The notes: a model not told the origin generated them from the sequence alone. 64,000 nucleotides of DNA from an uncultured Aquimarina sp. (GCF_947496855.1 NZ_CANMED010000006.1:310001-374000), one strand, 5' to 3'. Positions 1 to 9,643 are shown, counted from the stretch's first letter. Made by a program: numbers and translations.

Positions 1-1
1 T

Positions 2-829
2 TTTGGAGCCATGTCTGCATCTGGATTATCAGTGTATAACGGTCCTTTTGAGGATTTTTTTATAGATGTACAGCGAATTCCAACTCCAAATAAGGAAAAT
101 TTTAGTGAGGTTATAAAAGAATTATTACAAATTATTTCTACATATGATGTGGCAGCATTTATATATGAACCATTGGTTCAGGGAGCAAATGCCATGCATA
201 TGTTTGAAGCGGAATATTTAAATGAAATTCTTCAAATCTGTAACACAAATCGTATTATCACTATTGCCGATGAGGTAATGACAGGTTTTGGTAAAACCGG
301 AAAAAACTTTGCTTCAGAGTACATAGAAACTAAACCAGATATTATATCTATGTCTAAAGCTTTGACAGCAGGTTTTGTTCCAATGGCTGTAACTAGTTGT
401 ACACAAGAAATATATGATGCGTTTTTAGATGATTCTGTTGGTAAGGCTTTTTTTCATGCACATACCTATTCTGCTAATCCAATAGCATGTTCCGTGGCCA
501 TTGCCGGGATTGAACTTTTAGGTTCTGAAGAGATTCAGAAAAACATTCAAACTATTATAAAATCCCATACAGATTTTGATACTAAAATAAAGAACCATCC
601 CAAAGTAAAAACTACACGACAAAAAGGAGTTATATATGCTTTGGATCTTGATATAGAAATGGATCGCTATGGTAAAAAAAGATATGAGATCTTCGATCAT
701 TTTATGAAAAATGGAGTTTGCCTTCGTCCTTTGGGTAAAACCATCTATATATTACCACCTTATGTGATAACAAAGGATCAATTGCATAAAATTTATGACA
801 CAATTCTGATGCTTTTATCTTCTTTATAA
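2..829 (+). CDS. bioA: Adenosylmethionine-8-amino-7-oxononanoate aminotransferase, 5' truncated
   Basis: BioA converts 7-keto-8-aminopelargonate to 7,8-diaminopelargonate with SAM as amino donor, the third step of biotin ring assembly. The reading frame is open from base 2 and the gene starts before the window; the ATG at 11 is internal, because the codons before it read F-G-A, continuing a class III aminotransferase block (GAMSASGLSVYNGPF). Visible class III features are the cofactor-binding Asp in IADEVMTGFGKTG and the PLP lysine in SMSKALTAG. The C-terminal end (CLRPLGKTIYILPPYVIT) is typical of BioA. Upstream bioF/bioD outside the window would be expected. bioB lies 3.9 kb downstream, separated by unrelated genes. 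Confidence is high for the family. Confidence 0.93.
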   Translation, partial: FGAMSASGLSVYNGPFEDFFIDVQRIPTPNKENFSEVIKELLQIISTYDVAAFIYEPLVQGANAMHMFEAEYLNEILQICNTNRIITIADEVMTGFGKTGKNFASEYIETKPDIISMSKALTAGFVPMAVTSCTQEIYDAFLDDSVGKAFFHAHTYSANPIACSVAIAGIELLGSEEIQKNIQTIIKSHTDFDTKIKNHPKVKTTRQKGVIYALDLDIEMDRYGKKRYEIFDHFMKNGVCLRPLGKTIYILPPYVITKDQLHKIYDTILMLLSSL

Positions 830-962
830 ACAAAAGGTTATAAAATAATTTGTAAATACAAGGAATTATAAGGTAACAAATGTGAGGTTTTTGATACTAT
901 TAAGAATAGACCTGGTATACTACCTGGTTAATAAAGTGAACAAAAATCCAATTTAATTTACT

Positions 963-1730
963 ATGAAAAAACTTTTATTTTTAACCACAATTTCAATTAC
1001 TCTTTTAGCCAGTTGCGACAGTGATTCTGTAACTGATGAATTTGATAACGCAAATGGTGATACTGCTAAAAAATTAATTGAAAGAGTCGAATTTAATTCG
1101 GCGCAGATCGATGAAGATGATTATGTGTTTACAGTTAACTATGACGCTAATAATAGGGTGACAAGTGTATCTAATGGAGCCGATACGGGTGTTTTGGTAT
1201 ATGAAAATAACGAATTATCAACTGTTACGGGCGGGAGTGAACCTTTTAGCTTAAGCGAGTTGTATCAAGATCCTTATGATGTTTTTGAAACAGGAGATGT
1301 ATTAGAATATGATAACAGTGGTAATCCAATTTCTATAAAAGTGTTTGAGGAAAGTTATGAGTATAATGAGACAACTGGTTTTTATGAAGAGATAACAGAA
1401 GAGTTTACTGCTACTATAGCATATGATGCTACTCCGAATCCGTATTTCTATACATTTGAGGCAGCTGGTCTAATTGAAGTATTAGATAGAGTTCAGTTAA
1501 ATTTTAGTATGATGCCACAAAGCTCTGAAATCTTGAGAGCTCGGGCATTATTTCCGTTAAATAATATTAAGTCTATCGTTTACAAAAATGAAGCTGGAGA
1601 AGTAGAAGGAGAAGTAAAGATTGATTATATTTATGATGCCGATAACTATCCTAGTTCTGCTATTATTACAGTGATTGTAGACCAAGAGACAGCTTCTGTT
1701 TATAGCGTAAATTATAGTTACAAGCAATAG
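963..1730 (+). CDS. Hypothetical lipoprotein with YD-like motifs
   Basis: A 255-residue secreted lipoprotein of unknown role. It has a lipobox ending at Cys18 (LLAS-C) followed by acidic residues (DSDS), as in Bacteroidetes lipoproteins sent to the outer membrane. The rest is rich in short strands with YDANNRVTSV-like, YDNSGNP and YIYDADNYPSS segments, which resemble the Y-D spaced beta strands of RHS/YD proteins and of many Bacteroidetes DUF lipoproteins. It sits alone between bioA and a convergent gene and ends at a strong hairpin terminator. No enzymatic motif was seen. Confidence 0.8.
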   Translation: MKKLLFLTTISITLLASCDSDSVTDEFDNANGDTAKKLIERVEFNSAQIDEDDYVFTVNYDANNRVTSVSNGADTGVLVYENNELSTVTGGSEPFSLSELYQDPYDVFETGDVLEYDNSGNPISIKVFEESYEYNETTGFYEEITEEFTATIAYDATPNPYFYTFEAAGLIEVLDRVQLNFSMMPQSSEILRARALFPLNNIKSIVYKNEAGEVEGEVKIDYIYDADNYPSSAIITVIVDQETASVYSVNYSYKQ

Positions 1731-1759
1731 AGTAACTTAATATTCTTAAAAAAATTTAG

Positions 1760-1790
1760 AAAAGAGATTAGTAATTCACTAATCTCTTTT
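1760..1790. terminator. Bidirectional intrinsic terminator
   Basis: A perfect 13-bp stem (AAAAGAGATTAGT with its complement, 5-base loop) with A-tracts and T-tracts on both sides lies between two convergent genes. It can stop transcription from both strands. Confidence 0.9.
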
Positions 1791-1791
1791 T

Positions 1792-2814
1792 TTATTCTGA
1801 TAACGAAATTTTTTTATCTAATTGAGCTTTGAATTCTTCTTTCTTATCAATATAAAATGCTAGGGTTTTAAATTTTCTTTTAACTCCGTAAAGTCCGATT
1901 ATAGGATTTTCTTTCTTTACATGGATAGCTATATTATGACTTTCTAATTCGCCTAACGGAGATAGTTTCCGATTAGTATCATTGAATTCAATAGGTTTTG
2001 AAGAAATCTCTACTGATTTTATATTATTGATATCTATTGTAGCTTCGCTTAAGATTCCATATCGTAAATAAATTGTGTTCTTTTCGATAGAAAAAGGTCT
2101 TTTAAACATTGATTTTAGAAATCCAAAAAGTTGAATTCCAGAATAGATACTTAATCCACTTACTATCCAGGCTGCTATAATATTCCATCTGCCGAGAAGA
2201 ATATGTAGCACATATGTTTCTATTGCAATTATTACAATTAATGCCATTAAGATAGAAATAGTGCCACTGTTTTTATGATAAGAAAACTCGTTACTACCTA
2301 ATTTAGTTTTCTTCCAAGAGATAAAACCATAATAGAAAACGGCTATTTCCATGAGAAGTAAGATGGCTATCCTTTCAGGTAATAATTCTTTACAAGTAAC
2401 TTTTAAAGTAGAGAAAAAATCACTACCCTCTTTTTTATTATGCCTATATGATTTTAGAACTTTTCTTACTTTAAACAAGACAAAAGTAAACACGCCAATT
2501 TCTAAAAAAGGTAAGAACCAAGTTTTAATTTGATCCAAAAATAACTGGTTCTCTTTGGGTATAATAAAAGTTGTTATTACAACTCCCAAAATAAATAATG
2601 ATAAGACTGTGATTTTTGGGACGTTCTTTTTTCTTATCAATAGAAAATAAATAAAAGGAACTGTAAAAAGAAGATCAGCAGTAACACCTATTGATAAAGC
2701 TTCTGGGTTTAATACGAATAATTTTGATTTCGTAATTGCAATCATCAAAATTATGATCAGTAAAGGAGATCCAAATGTAATAATTGAATTAGTAATGTTT
2801 AATTTTTTAATCAT
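1792..2814 (-). CDS. Integral membrane protein with C-terminal PH-like domain
   Basis: A 340-residue protein of unknown function. About seven hydrophobic segments occur between residues 10 and 235, followed by a soluble C-terminal part (about 240-335) rich in short strands (FSIEKNTIYLRYGIL, TIDINNIKSVEIS). This part resembles the bacterial PH-like domains attached to membrane proteins in YdbS/YdbT-type families. The PH assignment is inference from the strand pattern, not from a diagnostic motif. The gene lies 26 bases downstream of the Coa1-like gene on the same strand, so the two are probably one operon that ends at the shared terminator. Confidence 0.7.
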   Translation of the reverse strand: MIKKLNITNSIITFGSPLLIIILMIAITKSKLFVLNPEALSIGVTADLLFTVPFIYFLLIRKKNVPKITVLSLFILGVVITTFIIPKENQLFLDQIKTWFLPFLEIGVFTFVLFKVRKVLKSYRHNKKEGSDFFSTLKVTCKELLPERIAILLLMEIAVFYYGFISWKKTKLGSNEFSYHKNSGTISILMALIVIIAIETYVLHILLGRWNIIAAWIVSGLSIYSGIQLFGFLKSMFKRPFSIEKNTIYLRYGILSEATIDINNIKSVEISSKPIEFNDTNRKLSPLGELESHNIAIHVKKENPIIGLYGVKRKFKTLAFYIDKKEEFKAQLDKKISLSE

Positions 2815-2840
2815 AAACTGCTTTTTTTAATTAAAAAAAA

Positions 2841-3278
2841 TCATTCATTATTTTGACCTTCTCCCCATAATAAATCAACTTGTTCATTTGTTTCTTCTAA
2901 TATTACATAGAGCTCAGAATATGTCCAACTATCCTGCTGTTTTGTGCCTAATACATAGATCCTAGCTTCTCCTTGAGGACCTTTTATCGGAATAGAAATA
3001 TCCACGGAACCTTCATTGTTTTCAAAGTTTAGACTACCACTCATTATACCATTAGTTTCTATTGGTTCTCCTAACATTTGAACAATATATTCATCTTCTT
3101 GCGCTTTTACAAGTGCGTCTTGATAAGGCGTCGAGTTTGTAAATGCTTGGGAAACTCCAAATATAACAGAGCCTAAAAAGATAAAAAATATGATGATTAA
3201 CGTAAGACAGCCTCCTAAAGGCACTGCCCAAGGCCAATTTCTACTAAACCAACTTTTTTTTGGTGTATATTCTTCCAT
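2841..3278 (-). CDS. Coa1-like (cytochrome oxidase assembly factor) membrane protein
   Basis: A 145-residue protein with one N-terminal membrane segment (about residues 20-42, preceded by WFSRNWPWAVPLGGC) and an exposed domain. The domain matches the bacterial Coa1/Tim21-like pattern: NSTPYQDALVKAQ, then a glycine-rich middle (GSLNFENNEGSVDISIPIKGPQGEARIYV) ending in strands. Such proteins are named after the mitochondrial oxidase assembly factor, but their bacterial role is not established. It is first in a likely two-gene operon with the PH-like membrane protein. Confidence 0.75.
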   Translation of the reverse strand: MEEYTPKKSWFSRNWPWAVPLGGCLTLIIIFFIFLGSVIFGVSQAFTNSTPYQDALVKAQEDEYIVQMLGEPIETNGIMSGSLNFENNEGSVDISIPIKGPQGEARIYVLGTKQQDSWTYSELYVILEETNEQVDLLWGEGQNNE

Positions 3279-3377
3279 AATAATTTGTTCAGATTAAGTT
3301 TATCATATAAGTCTGGAAATCATTATTTTCGTTACAACTAATATGTTTATAATTTAAACAAAAAAAAACATATTCAG

Positions 3378-3408
3378 TTGAACAAAATTTAGCAAACCCC
3401 TACATTTG
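3378..3408 (+). promoter_or_regulatory. Bacteroidetes-type promoter for the ketoacyl synthase gene
   Basis: TTG at 3378-3380, a 20-base spacer and TACATTTG at 3401-3408 match the flavobacterial -33/-7 consensus. Transcription would start around 3413-3415, only a few bases before the GTG start at 3421, so the mRNA is almost leaderless. Confidence 0.6.
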
Positions 3409-3420
3409 TTGAAAAATTAA

Positions 3421-4596
3421 GTGTTGCAAAATCCTGTATCCATAATTGGAATTTCATCTATTTCTCCTTTAGGTATTTCATCCGAGGAGATTTGGAATTT
3501 ATATAAAGAATCATCCCATAAGATTACTTTTGAAGATTTTACAGGTAGTTTAGCTCCTGTTGCTAAATTAAATTCGGTAGCAAAGCAAGAAATTGAAAAA
3601 CTTAAAGAAGAAAGTTCACAGTACGCATCTCTAGATGATTCTGTTTTATTTGCGATTTTGACTGCGAGAAATGCCATAAAAGAAGCAAAGTGGGAAGGAG
3701 AATTTAATTTCGGGATTAATGTTGGTTCTTCTAGAGGAGCAACAGGTCTTTTTGAAAAGTATTATAAAGAATTTTTACAGACAAACCAATCTTCTACGTT
3801 GAGTTCACCTACAACTACTTTGGGTAATATATCCTCTTGGATTGCTCAAGATTTAAGGTCTAAAGGTCCAGATATTAGTCATTCTATTACATGTTCTACG
3901 GCTTTGCATGCAGTATTGAATGGTATTGCATGGCTTCAATCGGGCTTAAGTGATAAGTTTTTGGTAGGAGGAAGTGAAGCTCCATTGACTCCATTTACCA
4001 TTGCTCAGATGAAAGCTTTAAAGATATATGCTTCTGTTACTAAGGAAGCTTATCCTTGTCAAGCAATGAGCCCAAATAAAACTAGAAACTCTATGTTTTT
4101 AGGAGAAGGAGCGGGTATTGCCTGCCTTGAAAATGGAATTAAAGAGAATGCCTTAGCGTTAATAACAGGTATTGGGTATGCTACCGAACCTTTAACACAT
4201 AATATATCAATATCTACTAATGCGGATTGTTTTCAGAGATCCATGAAAATGGCTATAGGGACCAACAGCTTAGATGAAATCGACGCTGTAGTTTTACACG
4301 CTCCTGGAACAGTAAAAGGTGATGAAGCAGAGTATAATGCTATTCAGGCGGTTTTTGGTAAAGAACTTCCCGCATTAACAACTAATAAGTGGAAAATTGG
4401 TCACACTTTTGGAGCAAGTGGAATTCTGAGTATGGAACTGGCTATTTTAATGATGAAACATCAAGAGTTTATACCAGTCCCTTATATAGAGCATAAAAAA
4501 ATTCCCAAAAAATTGAGTAAAATTATAGTCAATGCTGTTGGATTTGGCGGAAATGCCGTTAGTATTTTATTAGAGCTGCCAGAAAAAAAGAATTAG
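3421..4596 (+). CDS. Beta-ketoacyl-ACP synthase family protein (biotin-linked)
   Basis: A 391-residue condensing enzyme of the KAS I/II fold. The full Cys-His-His triad is visible: Cys158 in SITCSTALHA, His293 in VVLHAPGT and His328 in KIGHTFGASG. The frame opens directly after a stop codon, so the start is GTG 3421 or TTG 3424, and a promoter immediately upstream supports this. The protein is shorter and more divergent than housekeeping FabF (about 412 residues). Its position between bioA and bioB suggests a role in making the pimeloyl-type precursor of biotin, which is inference. bioB follows after about 100 bases on the same strand. Confidence 0.85.
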   Translation: MLQNPVSIIGISSISPLGISSEEIWNLYKESSHKITFEDFTGSLAPVAKLNSVAKQEIEKLKEESSQYASLDDSVLFAILTARNAIKEAKWEGEFNFGINVGSSRGATGLFEKYYKEFLQTNQSSTLSSPTTTLGNISSWIAQDLRSKGPDISHSITCSTALHAVLNGIAWLQSGLSDKFLVGGSEAPLTPFTIAQMKALKIYASVTKEAYPCQAMSPNKTRNSMFLGEGAGIACLENGIKENALALITGIGYATEPLTHNISISTNADCFQRSMKMAIGTNSLDEIDAVVLHAPGTVKGDEAEYNAIQAVFGKELPALTTNKWKIGHTFGASGILSMELAILMMKHQEFIPVPYIEHKKIPKKLSKIIVNAVGFGGNAVSILLELPEKKN

Positions 4597-4698
4597 AATA
4601 AAGATAGATTGTTATTAAAACTATCGAATTTGATAAAGCTAATTTGTGTTTTTTGATTTTAAACAATTACTTTTGAAAATTCACATACCATTAATTTT

Positions 4699-5805
4699 AT
4701 GAGCGTTATTAGACACGATTGGACATCGCAGGAAATACTAGATATCTATAATAAACCATTAATGGAGTTGCTTTATGAAGCAGCAACAATTCATCGAGAA
4801 TATCACGATCCTAATACTGTACAGGTATCTACTTTATTATCTATTAAAACAGGTGGGTGTCCCGAAGATTGTGGGTATTGTCCACAAGCGGCAAGATATC
4901 ACACAGATATTGAGGGTAATGATTTGATGAGTGTACAGCAAGTAAAAGCACAAGCATTACGTGCCAAAGCTTCAGGAAGCTCTAGAGTATGTATGGGAGC
5001 AGCTTGGCGTAATGTAAAAGATGGTCCTGAGTTCGATAACGTATTAGAAATGGTACGGACAATCAATAAACTAGAAATGGAAGTTTGTTGTACCTTAGGA
5101 ATGATTACAGAGAATCAGGCACAACGTCTTGCAGAAGCTGGTTTGTATGCTTATAATCATAATTTAGACACATCAGAAGAATACTATAAAGAAGTAATTT
5201 CTACCAGAGGTTACGAAGATCGTTTAGAAACAATAGATAATGTTCGTAAAACTAATGTAACTGTATGTAGCGGTGGTATCATAGGAATGGGTGAGAAATC
5301 CGAAGATCGAGCAGGAATGTTAGTGGCTTTGGCTAAATTGAATCCACAACCAGAATCGGTGCCGATTAATGCACTAGTTGCTGTTGATGGTACACCAATG
5401 GAAGATCAGACGCCTGTAGAAATTTGGGATATGATTAGAATGGTTGCAACAACTAGAATTGTAATGCCGCAAACACAGGTAAGATTGTCCGCAGGAAGAA
5501 CAGAAATGAGCAGAGAAGGACAAGCAATGTGCTTTTTTGCTGGCGCAAATTCAATTTTTGCAGGAGATAAATTATTAACAACTCCTAATCCTGATGTAAA
5601 TGAGGATATGGCAATGTTTAAGAAATTAGGATTAAATCCTCAAAAACCATTTGTTAAAAAGGCTCAACCTGATACGATAGAAGCAGAAGATTCTAAGTAT
5701 GAAGCAAAAGGAGAAAAGCCTAAATGGTCAAGACCCGATCATACCATTGAAAAAAATGAACTTGCCAAGCAGAAAGCTAAAGAAACTGTTTATAGAGATC
5801 GATAA
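4699..5805 (+). CDS. bioB: Biotin synthase
   Basis: BioB is a radical-SAM enzyme that inserts sulfur into dethiobiotin in the last step of biotin synthesis. The [4Fe-4S] motif is visible as Cys54, Cys58 and Cys61 (GGCPEDCGYC), followed by the conserved CMGAAWR, YNHNLDTSEEYY and CSGGIIGMGE blocks and the arginine-containing QVRLSAGR that helps hold the [2Fe-2S] sulfur donor cluster. At 368 residues it is slightly longer than E. coli BioB because of a charged Lys/Glu tail. It follows the ketoacyl synthase gene, probably in the same transcript. Confidence 0.97.
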   Translation: MSVIRHDWTSQEILDIYNKPLMELLYEAATIHREYHDPNTVQVSTLLSIKTGGCPEDCGYCPQAARYHTDIEGNDLMSVQQVKAQALRAKASGSSRVCMGAAWRNVKDGPEFDNVLEMVRTINKLEMEVCCTLGMITENQAQRLAEAGLYAYNHNLDTSEEYYKEVISTRGYEDRLETIDNVRKTNVTVCSGGIIGMGEKSEDRAGMLVALAKLNPQPESVPINALVAVDGTPMEDQTPVEIWDMIRMVATTRIVMPQTQVRLSAGRTEMSREGQAMCFFAGANSIFAGDKLLTTPNPDVNEDMAMFKKLGLNPQKPFVKKAQPDTIEAEDSKYEAKGEKPKWSRPDHTIEKNELAKQKAKETVYRDR

Positions 5806-5950
5806 ACAATAGTAGAAATTTTTGATAACACAAAATCTTGATATTGTTTTGCGAACTTTAAATTTAACAAACCGTGATGTTAACTATTTTTTATGCCAAA
5901 TGGTATTAATCAATTTTTTAATAAGTGCCCATAATGGGCTTTCATAGTCA

Positions 5951-6817
5951 GTGGAATTAAATTTAGAGCAAATACCAAGAGTTGAGTCAATCACCAAAGA
6001 AGAATTTCTTAAAGAATATTTTATACCACAGAAACCAGTGGTTATTCGGAAATTAATAGAAGATTGGCCGGCATATAAGAAATGGGACCTAGAGTATATT
6101 AATAAGGTAGCTGGTGATAAAGAGGTGCCTTTATTTGATGATAGGCCGATAAATTCTGAATTTAAATTTAACGAACCACATACAAGTATGAAAATGAGCG
6201 AGTATGTGAATTTGTTAAACTCAAAGCCTACTAATTACAGAATCTTTCTATATAATTTACTAAAAGAAGTACCAAAGCTTAGGGAAGATTATAAGTATCC
6301 TAAAATTGGTTTAAGATTACTAAAAAAAATGCCGTATCTTTTTTTTGGAGGCCAGGGTTCTAAGGTGTTTATGCATTATGATATTGATTTGGGGAATATT
6401 CTTCATTTTCATTTTCATGGAGAGAAACAATGCATATTATTTCCTCCATCTGAAACTAAATATTTATATAAAGTACCTCACGCGCTAATTGCACATCAGG
6501 ACATTGATTTTACAAATCCTGATTTAGAAAAATGGCCTGCCCTTAAAAAAGCTAAAGGATATATAGCGAATCTTACACACGGCGAAACACTTTATATGCC
6601 AGAAGGATACTGGCATCAAATGACCTATCTCACACCAGGGTTTTCTATGAGTATTCGCGCGATGGCTACGAGATTAGGAAATATGAACAAAGCAGCATAC
6701 AATATTTTCTTTATGCGGTATTTTGATAATGCTATGCGTAGGATTGGTGGTCAGAAATGGATGGATTATAAAAATGAAATAGCTATCAAGAGAACCAACA
6801 AGAGGTGTAATTTGTAA
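5951..6817 (+). CDS. Cupin-like (JmjC/FIH-type) oxygenase family protein
   Basis: A 288-residue protein of the cupin_8 type, related to the Fe(II)/2-oxoglutarate-dependent JmjC hydroxylases. It begins with the family signature PVVIRKLIEDWPAYKKW. The iron-binding H-x-D is His142/Asp144 (MHYDID) and the distal His is probably His222 (GYWHQM), with the 2-oxoglutarate-contacting Lys in HGEKQCILFPP. The start is GTG 5951 just after a stop in the same frame. Its substrate is unknown; relatives hydroxylate proteins or modify tRNA. It follows bioB but no link to biotin is evident. Confidence 0.85.
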   Translation: MELNLEQIPRVESITKEEFLKEYFIPQKPVVIRKLIEDWPAYKKWDLEYINKVAGDKEVPLFDDRPINSEFKFNEPHTSMKMSEYVNLLNSKPTNYRIFLYNLLKEVPKLREDYKYPKIGLRLLKKMPYLFFGGQGSKVFMHYDIDLGNILHFHFHGEKQCILFPPSETKYLYKVPHALIAHQDIDFTNPDLEKWPALKKAKGYIANLTHGETLYMPEGYWHQMTYLTPGFSMSIRAMATRLGNMNKAAYNIFFMRYFDNAMRRIGGQKWMDYKNEIAIKRTNKRCNL

Positions 6818-6887
6818 GTAGAGAAACCTTGCAACTTTTTTGATTTCTTTTTGTCTTTATAAAAAGAAGATCATATAATCTCTATGC

Positions 6888-8027
6888 ATGGAATTTGTGA
6901 ATATTATTTTGTTAATAAGTGCTTCTCAAGGGTTTCTTTTTGGTTTTGCTATTTTACTTTCCCCATATTTTAAAAGCCAAACGAATAAATATTTAGGATA
7001 TTCAATTTTAATTTTGGCTTTTTTAATGTTTAATGTATATCTAGATACGTTGGAGATATATCAGCAATATCCTAAACTCTTGATTTTATATGATATAGAA
7101 TGGATATTTTTGTTTCCAGTTTTTTTCTTTCATTACATACTAAAATCGATAGATCATAATCTACTAGAAAACAAGAACCTTTTTCTATTATATATCCCAT
7201 TTTCATTCTCTGTAATCATAAATATTGTTTTTAATCTAGAGTACGCTTATGGATGGTATTCGTATTCATGGGAATATAAAGAGTTAGTTTATGGTTGGGT
7301 TTTTAATATCCAAGAGTTTGGTTATTATTCCTTTAATTTTGTGATTGCAATTTGGGCATATAGTATTCTTAAAAACAAAAAATATGTAGACCACCAAAAT
7401 GGTAAATGGTTAAAAAGGTTATGTATTTGGGAGGTTGTATTAGTCGCTTCCTGGATTCTGGTTGATATTACTGATATGATTTTCGGGATAGGTTATGAAA
7501 TTGGTATCTCTATAATATGTTCTGGAGCATCTTTGTTTATTTTTTGGATTGTATATAATGGAATTTATTCATTAAAACTCACGAATACACAAAAGGGCTT
7601 TATTAGTGTTGACCATAATGATGTACATAGAAAAAAATCGGAGATTTCAGTTTCTCAACATTCATTTTCTAAGAACAATGTATATTTCCAAAAACTAGAA
7701 AGTTTGTTACAAAAAGATTATATCTATCGCAACCCAAATTTGAATCAAGAAATGATTGCAGAAACTCTAAATATAAGCTCTGGTTATCTTTCCCAAATTG
7801 TAAATGACGTTACTAAAAAGAATTTTACGGCATATATTAATTCATATCGTGTAAAAGAGGTAAAAGATATGATACTCAATGAGGAGTTTGATAAATATAG
7901 CTTATTAGCAATAGGATTAGAAGCGGGTTTCAAGTCTAAAACTACATTTTATACTTCTTTTAAAAAAGAAACAGGATTAACTCCAAACCAGTTTAAAACG
8001 AATCAGAAAAAGGTACTGATTTTTTAA
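6888..8027 (+). CDS. Membrane-anchored AraC-family transcriptional regulator
   Basis: A 379-residue regulator with about seven hydrophobic segments over residues 1-230 and an AraC-type double helix-turn-helix at the C-terminus (about 285-379: NLNQEMIAETLNISSGYLSQ, then LLAIGLEAGFKSKTTFYTSFKKETGLTPNQF). This 7TM-plus-AraC layout is common in Flavobacteriia, where the membrane part presumably senses an unknown signal. Targets are not identified; the S41 protease lipoprotein gene begins 170 bases downstream and is a plausible one. Confidence 0.88.
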   Translation: MEFVNIILLISASQGFLFGFAILLSPYFKSQTNKYLGYSILILAFLMFNVYLDTLEIYQQYPKLLILYDIEWIFLFPVFFFHYILKSIDHNLLENKNLFLLYIPFSFSVIINIVFNLEYAYGWYSYSWEYKELVYGWVFNIQEFGYYSFNFVIAIWAYSILKNKKYVDHQNGKWLKRLCIWEVVLVASWILVDITDMIFGIGYEIGISIICSGASLFIFWIVYNGIYSLKLTNTQKGFISVDHNDVHRKKSEISVSQHSFSKNNVYFQKLESLLQKDYIYRNPNLNQEMIAETLNISSGYLSQIVNDVTKKNFTAYINSYRVKEVKDMILNEEFDKYSLLAIGLEAGFKSKTTFYTSFKKETGLTPNQFKTNQKKVLIF

Positions 8028-8196
8028 ATGTTCATATTTCGGAACATTGATTCTCTATTTACTGTCTAGTTTTGACTCCAATCAGAAGCTGTGTTTATCT
8101 ATTTAGATTTATAGACTATTATCTTTCTTTATAACTTCATGCAACTGATTGATTTTTTAATTGTCAATAGTGATGTAATTCTTAAAACGGAATAGT

Positions 8197-9582
8197 ATGA
8201 TTTTAGATTTTTTAAAAAAGTATTTTTTAGGTTTCATTTTGGTGTTTGTAATAGGATGTCAATCCGATGATGATACGCCAATAATAGTAGAAGGGACTAA
8301 AAATGGATTTTGGTTGGCAGCCGATAAAGGGTATATAATTGAATTTACAGATGATCAGGATATCCTGTATAATGTGAATACCTATGGATGTTCAATTGCC
8401 GATGAAAATTTTAACGAAGAAGAATTTGCAGGTTTTCAATTTGATGTAGTTAATGTTAATGAATTAATAGGTGCTTCAGAATTAATAGCATCGGATCTTA
8501 AATTTACAAGACTTGAAAATCAAAATGAGTTTTGTTTAGCAGATCAAATTTCCCAAACAGAGGATCCAAAAGTGAATTTTGATCATTTCTGGAATATCTT
8601 CAATGATTATTATGCTTTTTTCGAAACAAGAAATGTGGATTGGTCACAATACGAAAACTTGGGAGAACAGGTAACTTCCGAAAATTTTTATCAGATTATT
8701 GGTGAACTAGTTTTATTGTTAAATGATGGTCATGTTGCAATTGATGATGAAGAAAATAATATTAGTATAGATGCTGGTTTGCCTGGTTTATTAGAGCGAT
8801 TAAATGCAGGATTAACAGGAGATTTAACAATTGATTCAGGAGAAGATTATGATAGACTATATAATCAACGATTTGAGGTGATAACACTAAAATATTTTGG
8901 AGGAGAGTTCGAGATAGATGAAAGCGAAAATATTGCCTGGGGTTTGCTAAATAATGATATTGGATATGTTAATATTCTTAGTATGGAAGGTTATAGTGCT
9001 GATGAAAGTACAGAGTTACAAACGCTGAATGCCGTTTTAGACAGAATGATGAATGATTTTAAGAATTCGGGAGTGTCTAAATTGATTATAGATACTCGTT
9101 TTAATGGAGGAGGATATGATATGGTATCTGTAGAAATAGCATCGCGATTTGTGGATCAAGAACGCCCTGCTTTTTCTAAAAAAGCTAGATTAGGAAATAG
9201 TTTTACAGAAACCACCTCTATATCTGTAACCCCTAAAGGAGATTTTCAGTTTACGGATGACATTGTATTACTAACAAGTCCATTAACTGCTAGTGCTGCA
9301 GAAATTTTCACACTTTGTATGAAAGATTTACCCTATGTAACTATCGTAGGAGATAATACAAATGGTGTTTTTTCTGATATTTTGGTTCATGTATTGCCAA
9401 ATGGAGCATCAGTAGGTTTGTCTAATGAAGTGTATAGTGATGCTCAAGGAGTTGTTTATGAAGGAGTGGGTATTGGGCCAAGTCAAGAGAACAATATTCC
9501 GCTGTTTTCCAATGATGATTTTAATGAGGAAAAGGATAGTGGAATAGATCGAGCGGTTGAATTACTAAGTATTGGTAACTGA
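8197..9582 (+). CDS. S41-family peptidase lipoprotein
   Basis: A 461-residue lipoprotein (lipobox Cys21, VIG-C, followed by QSDDD, an outer-membrane export-type sequence). After an N-terminal domain of about 110 residues there is the tricorn-like C1 region (NFDHFWNIFNDYYAFFETRN) and an S41 protease core. Visible catalytic elements are His in LLNDGHVAI, the serine in SPLTASAAEIF (Ser366) and a Glu in VYEGVGIGPS. The Lys of the CtpA Ser-Lys dyad is absent (DNTNGVF replaces the TxGK region), so a tricorn-type Ser-His-Ser-Glu mechanism is more likely. It ends at a strong hairpin next to the small peptide gene on the other strand. Confidence 0.88.
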   Translation: MILDFLKKYFLGFILVFVIGCQSDDDTPIIVEGTKNGFWLAADKGYIIEFTDDQDILYNVNTYGCSIADENFNEEEFAGFQFDVVNVNELIGASELIASDLKFTRLENQNEFCLADQISQTEDPKVNFDHFWNIFNDYYAFFETRNVDWSQYENLGEQVTSENFYQIIGELVLLLNDGHVAIDDEENNISIDAGLPGLLERLNAGLTGDLTIDSGEDYDRLYNQRFEVITLKYFGGEFEIDESENIAWGLLNNDIGYVNILSMEGYSADESTELQTLNAVLDRMMNDFKNSGVSKLIIDTRFNGGGYDMVSVEIASRFVDQERPAFSKKARLGNSFTETTSISVTPKGDFQFTDDIVLLTSPLTASAAEIFTLCMKDLPYVTIVGDNTNGVFSDILVHVLPNGASVGLSNEVYSDAQGVVYEGVGIGPSQENNIPLFSNDDFNEEKDSGIDRAVELLSIGN

Positions 9583-9600
9583 TAGTTTTATTTGTAAAAA

Positions 9601-9633
9601 AATAATCCCGCAATTACTGATTGCGGGATTATT
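9601..9633. terminator. Bidirectional intrinsic terminator
   Basis: A perfect 14-bp stem (AATAATCCCGCAAT and complement, 5-base loop) lies between the convergent S41 peptidase gene and the small peptide gene. The T-rich run is short, but the stem is GC-rich in the middle and well placed for both genes. Confidence 0.75.
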
Positions 9634-9643
9634 AGTAAAAGAA

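Noticed and set aside
5924..5941. GCCC-ATAAT-GGGC hairpin just before the cupin-like gene, as a terminator
   Set aside because: The stem is only four strong pairs, without a clear T-run, and lies ten bases before a start codon.
8031..8055. TGTTC-GGAAC-type inverted repeat after the 7TM AraC gene
   Set aside because: Only five pairs with an 8-base loop; similar repeats are expected by chance in this AT-rich DNA. Its TTCGGAA core resembles the TTCCGGAA motif but is too short to link.
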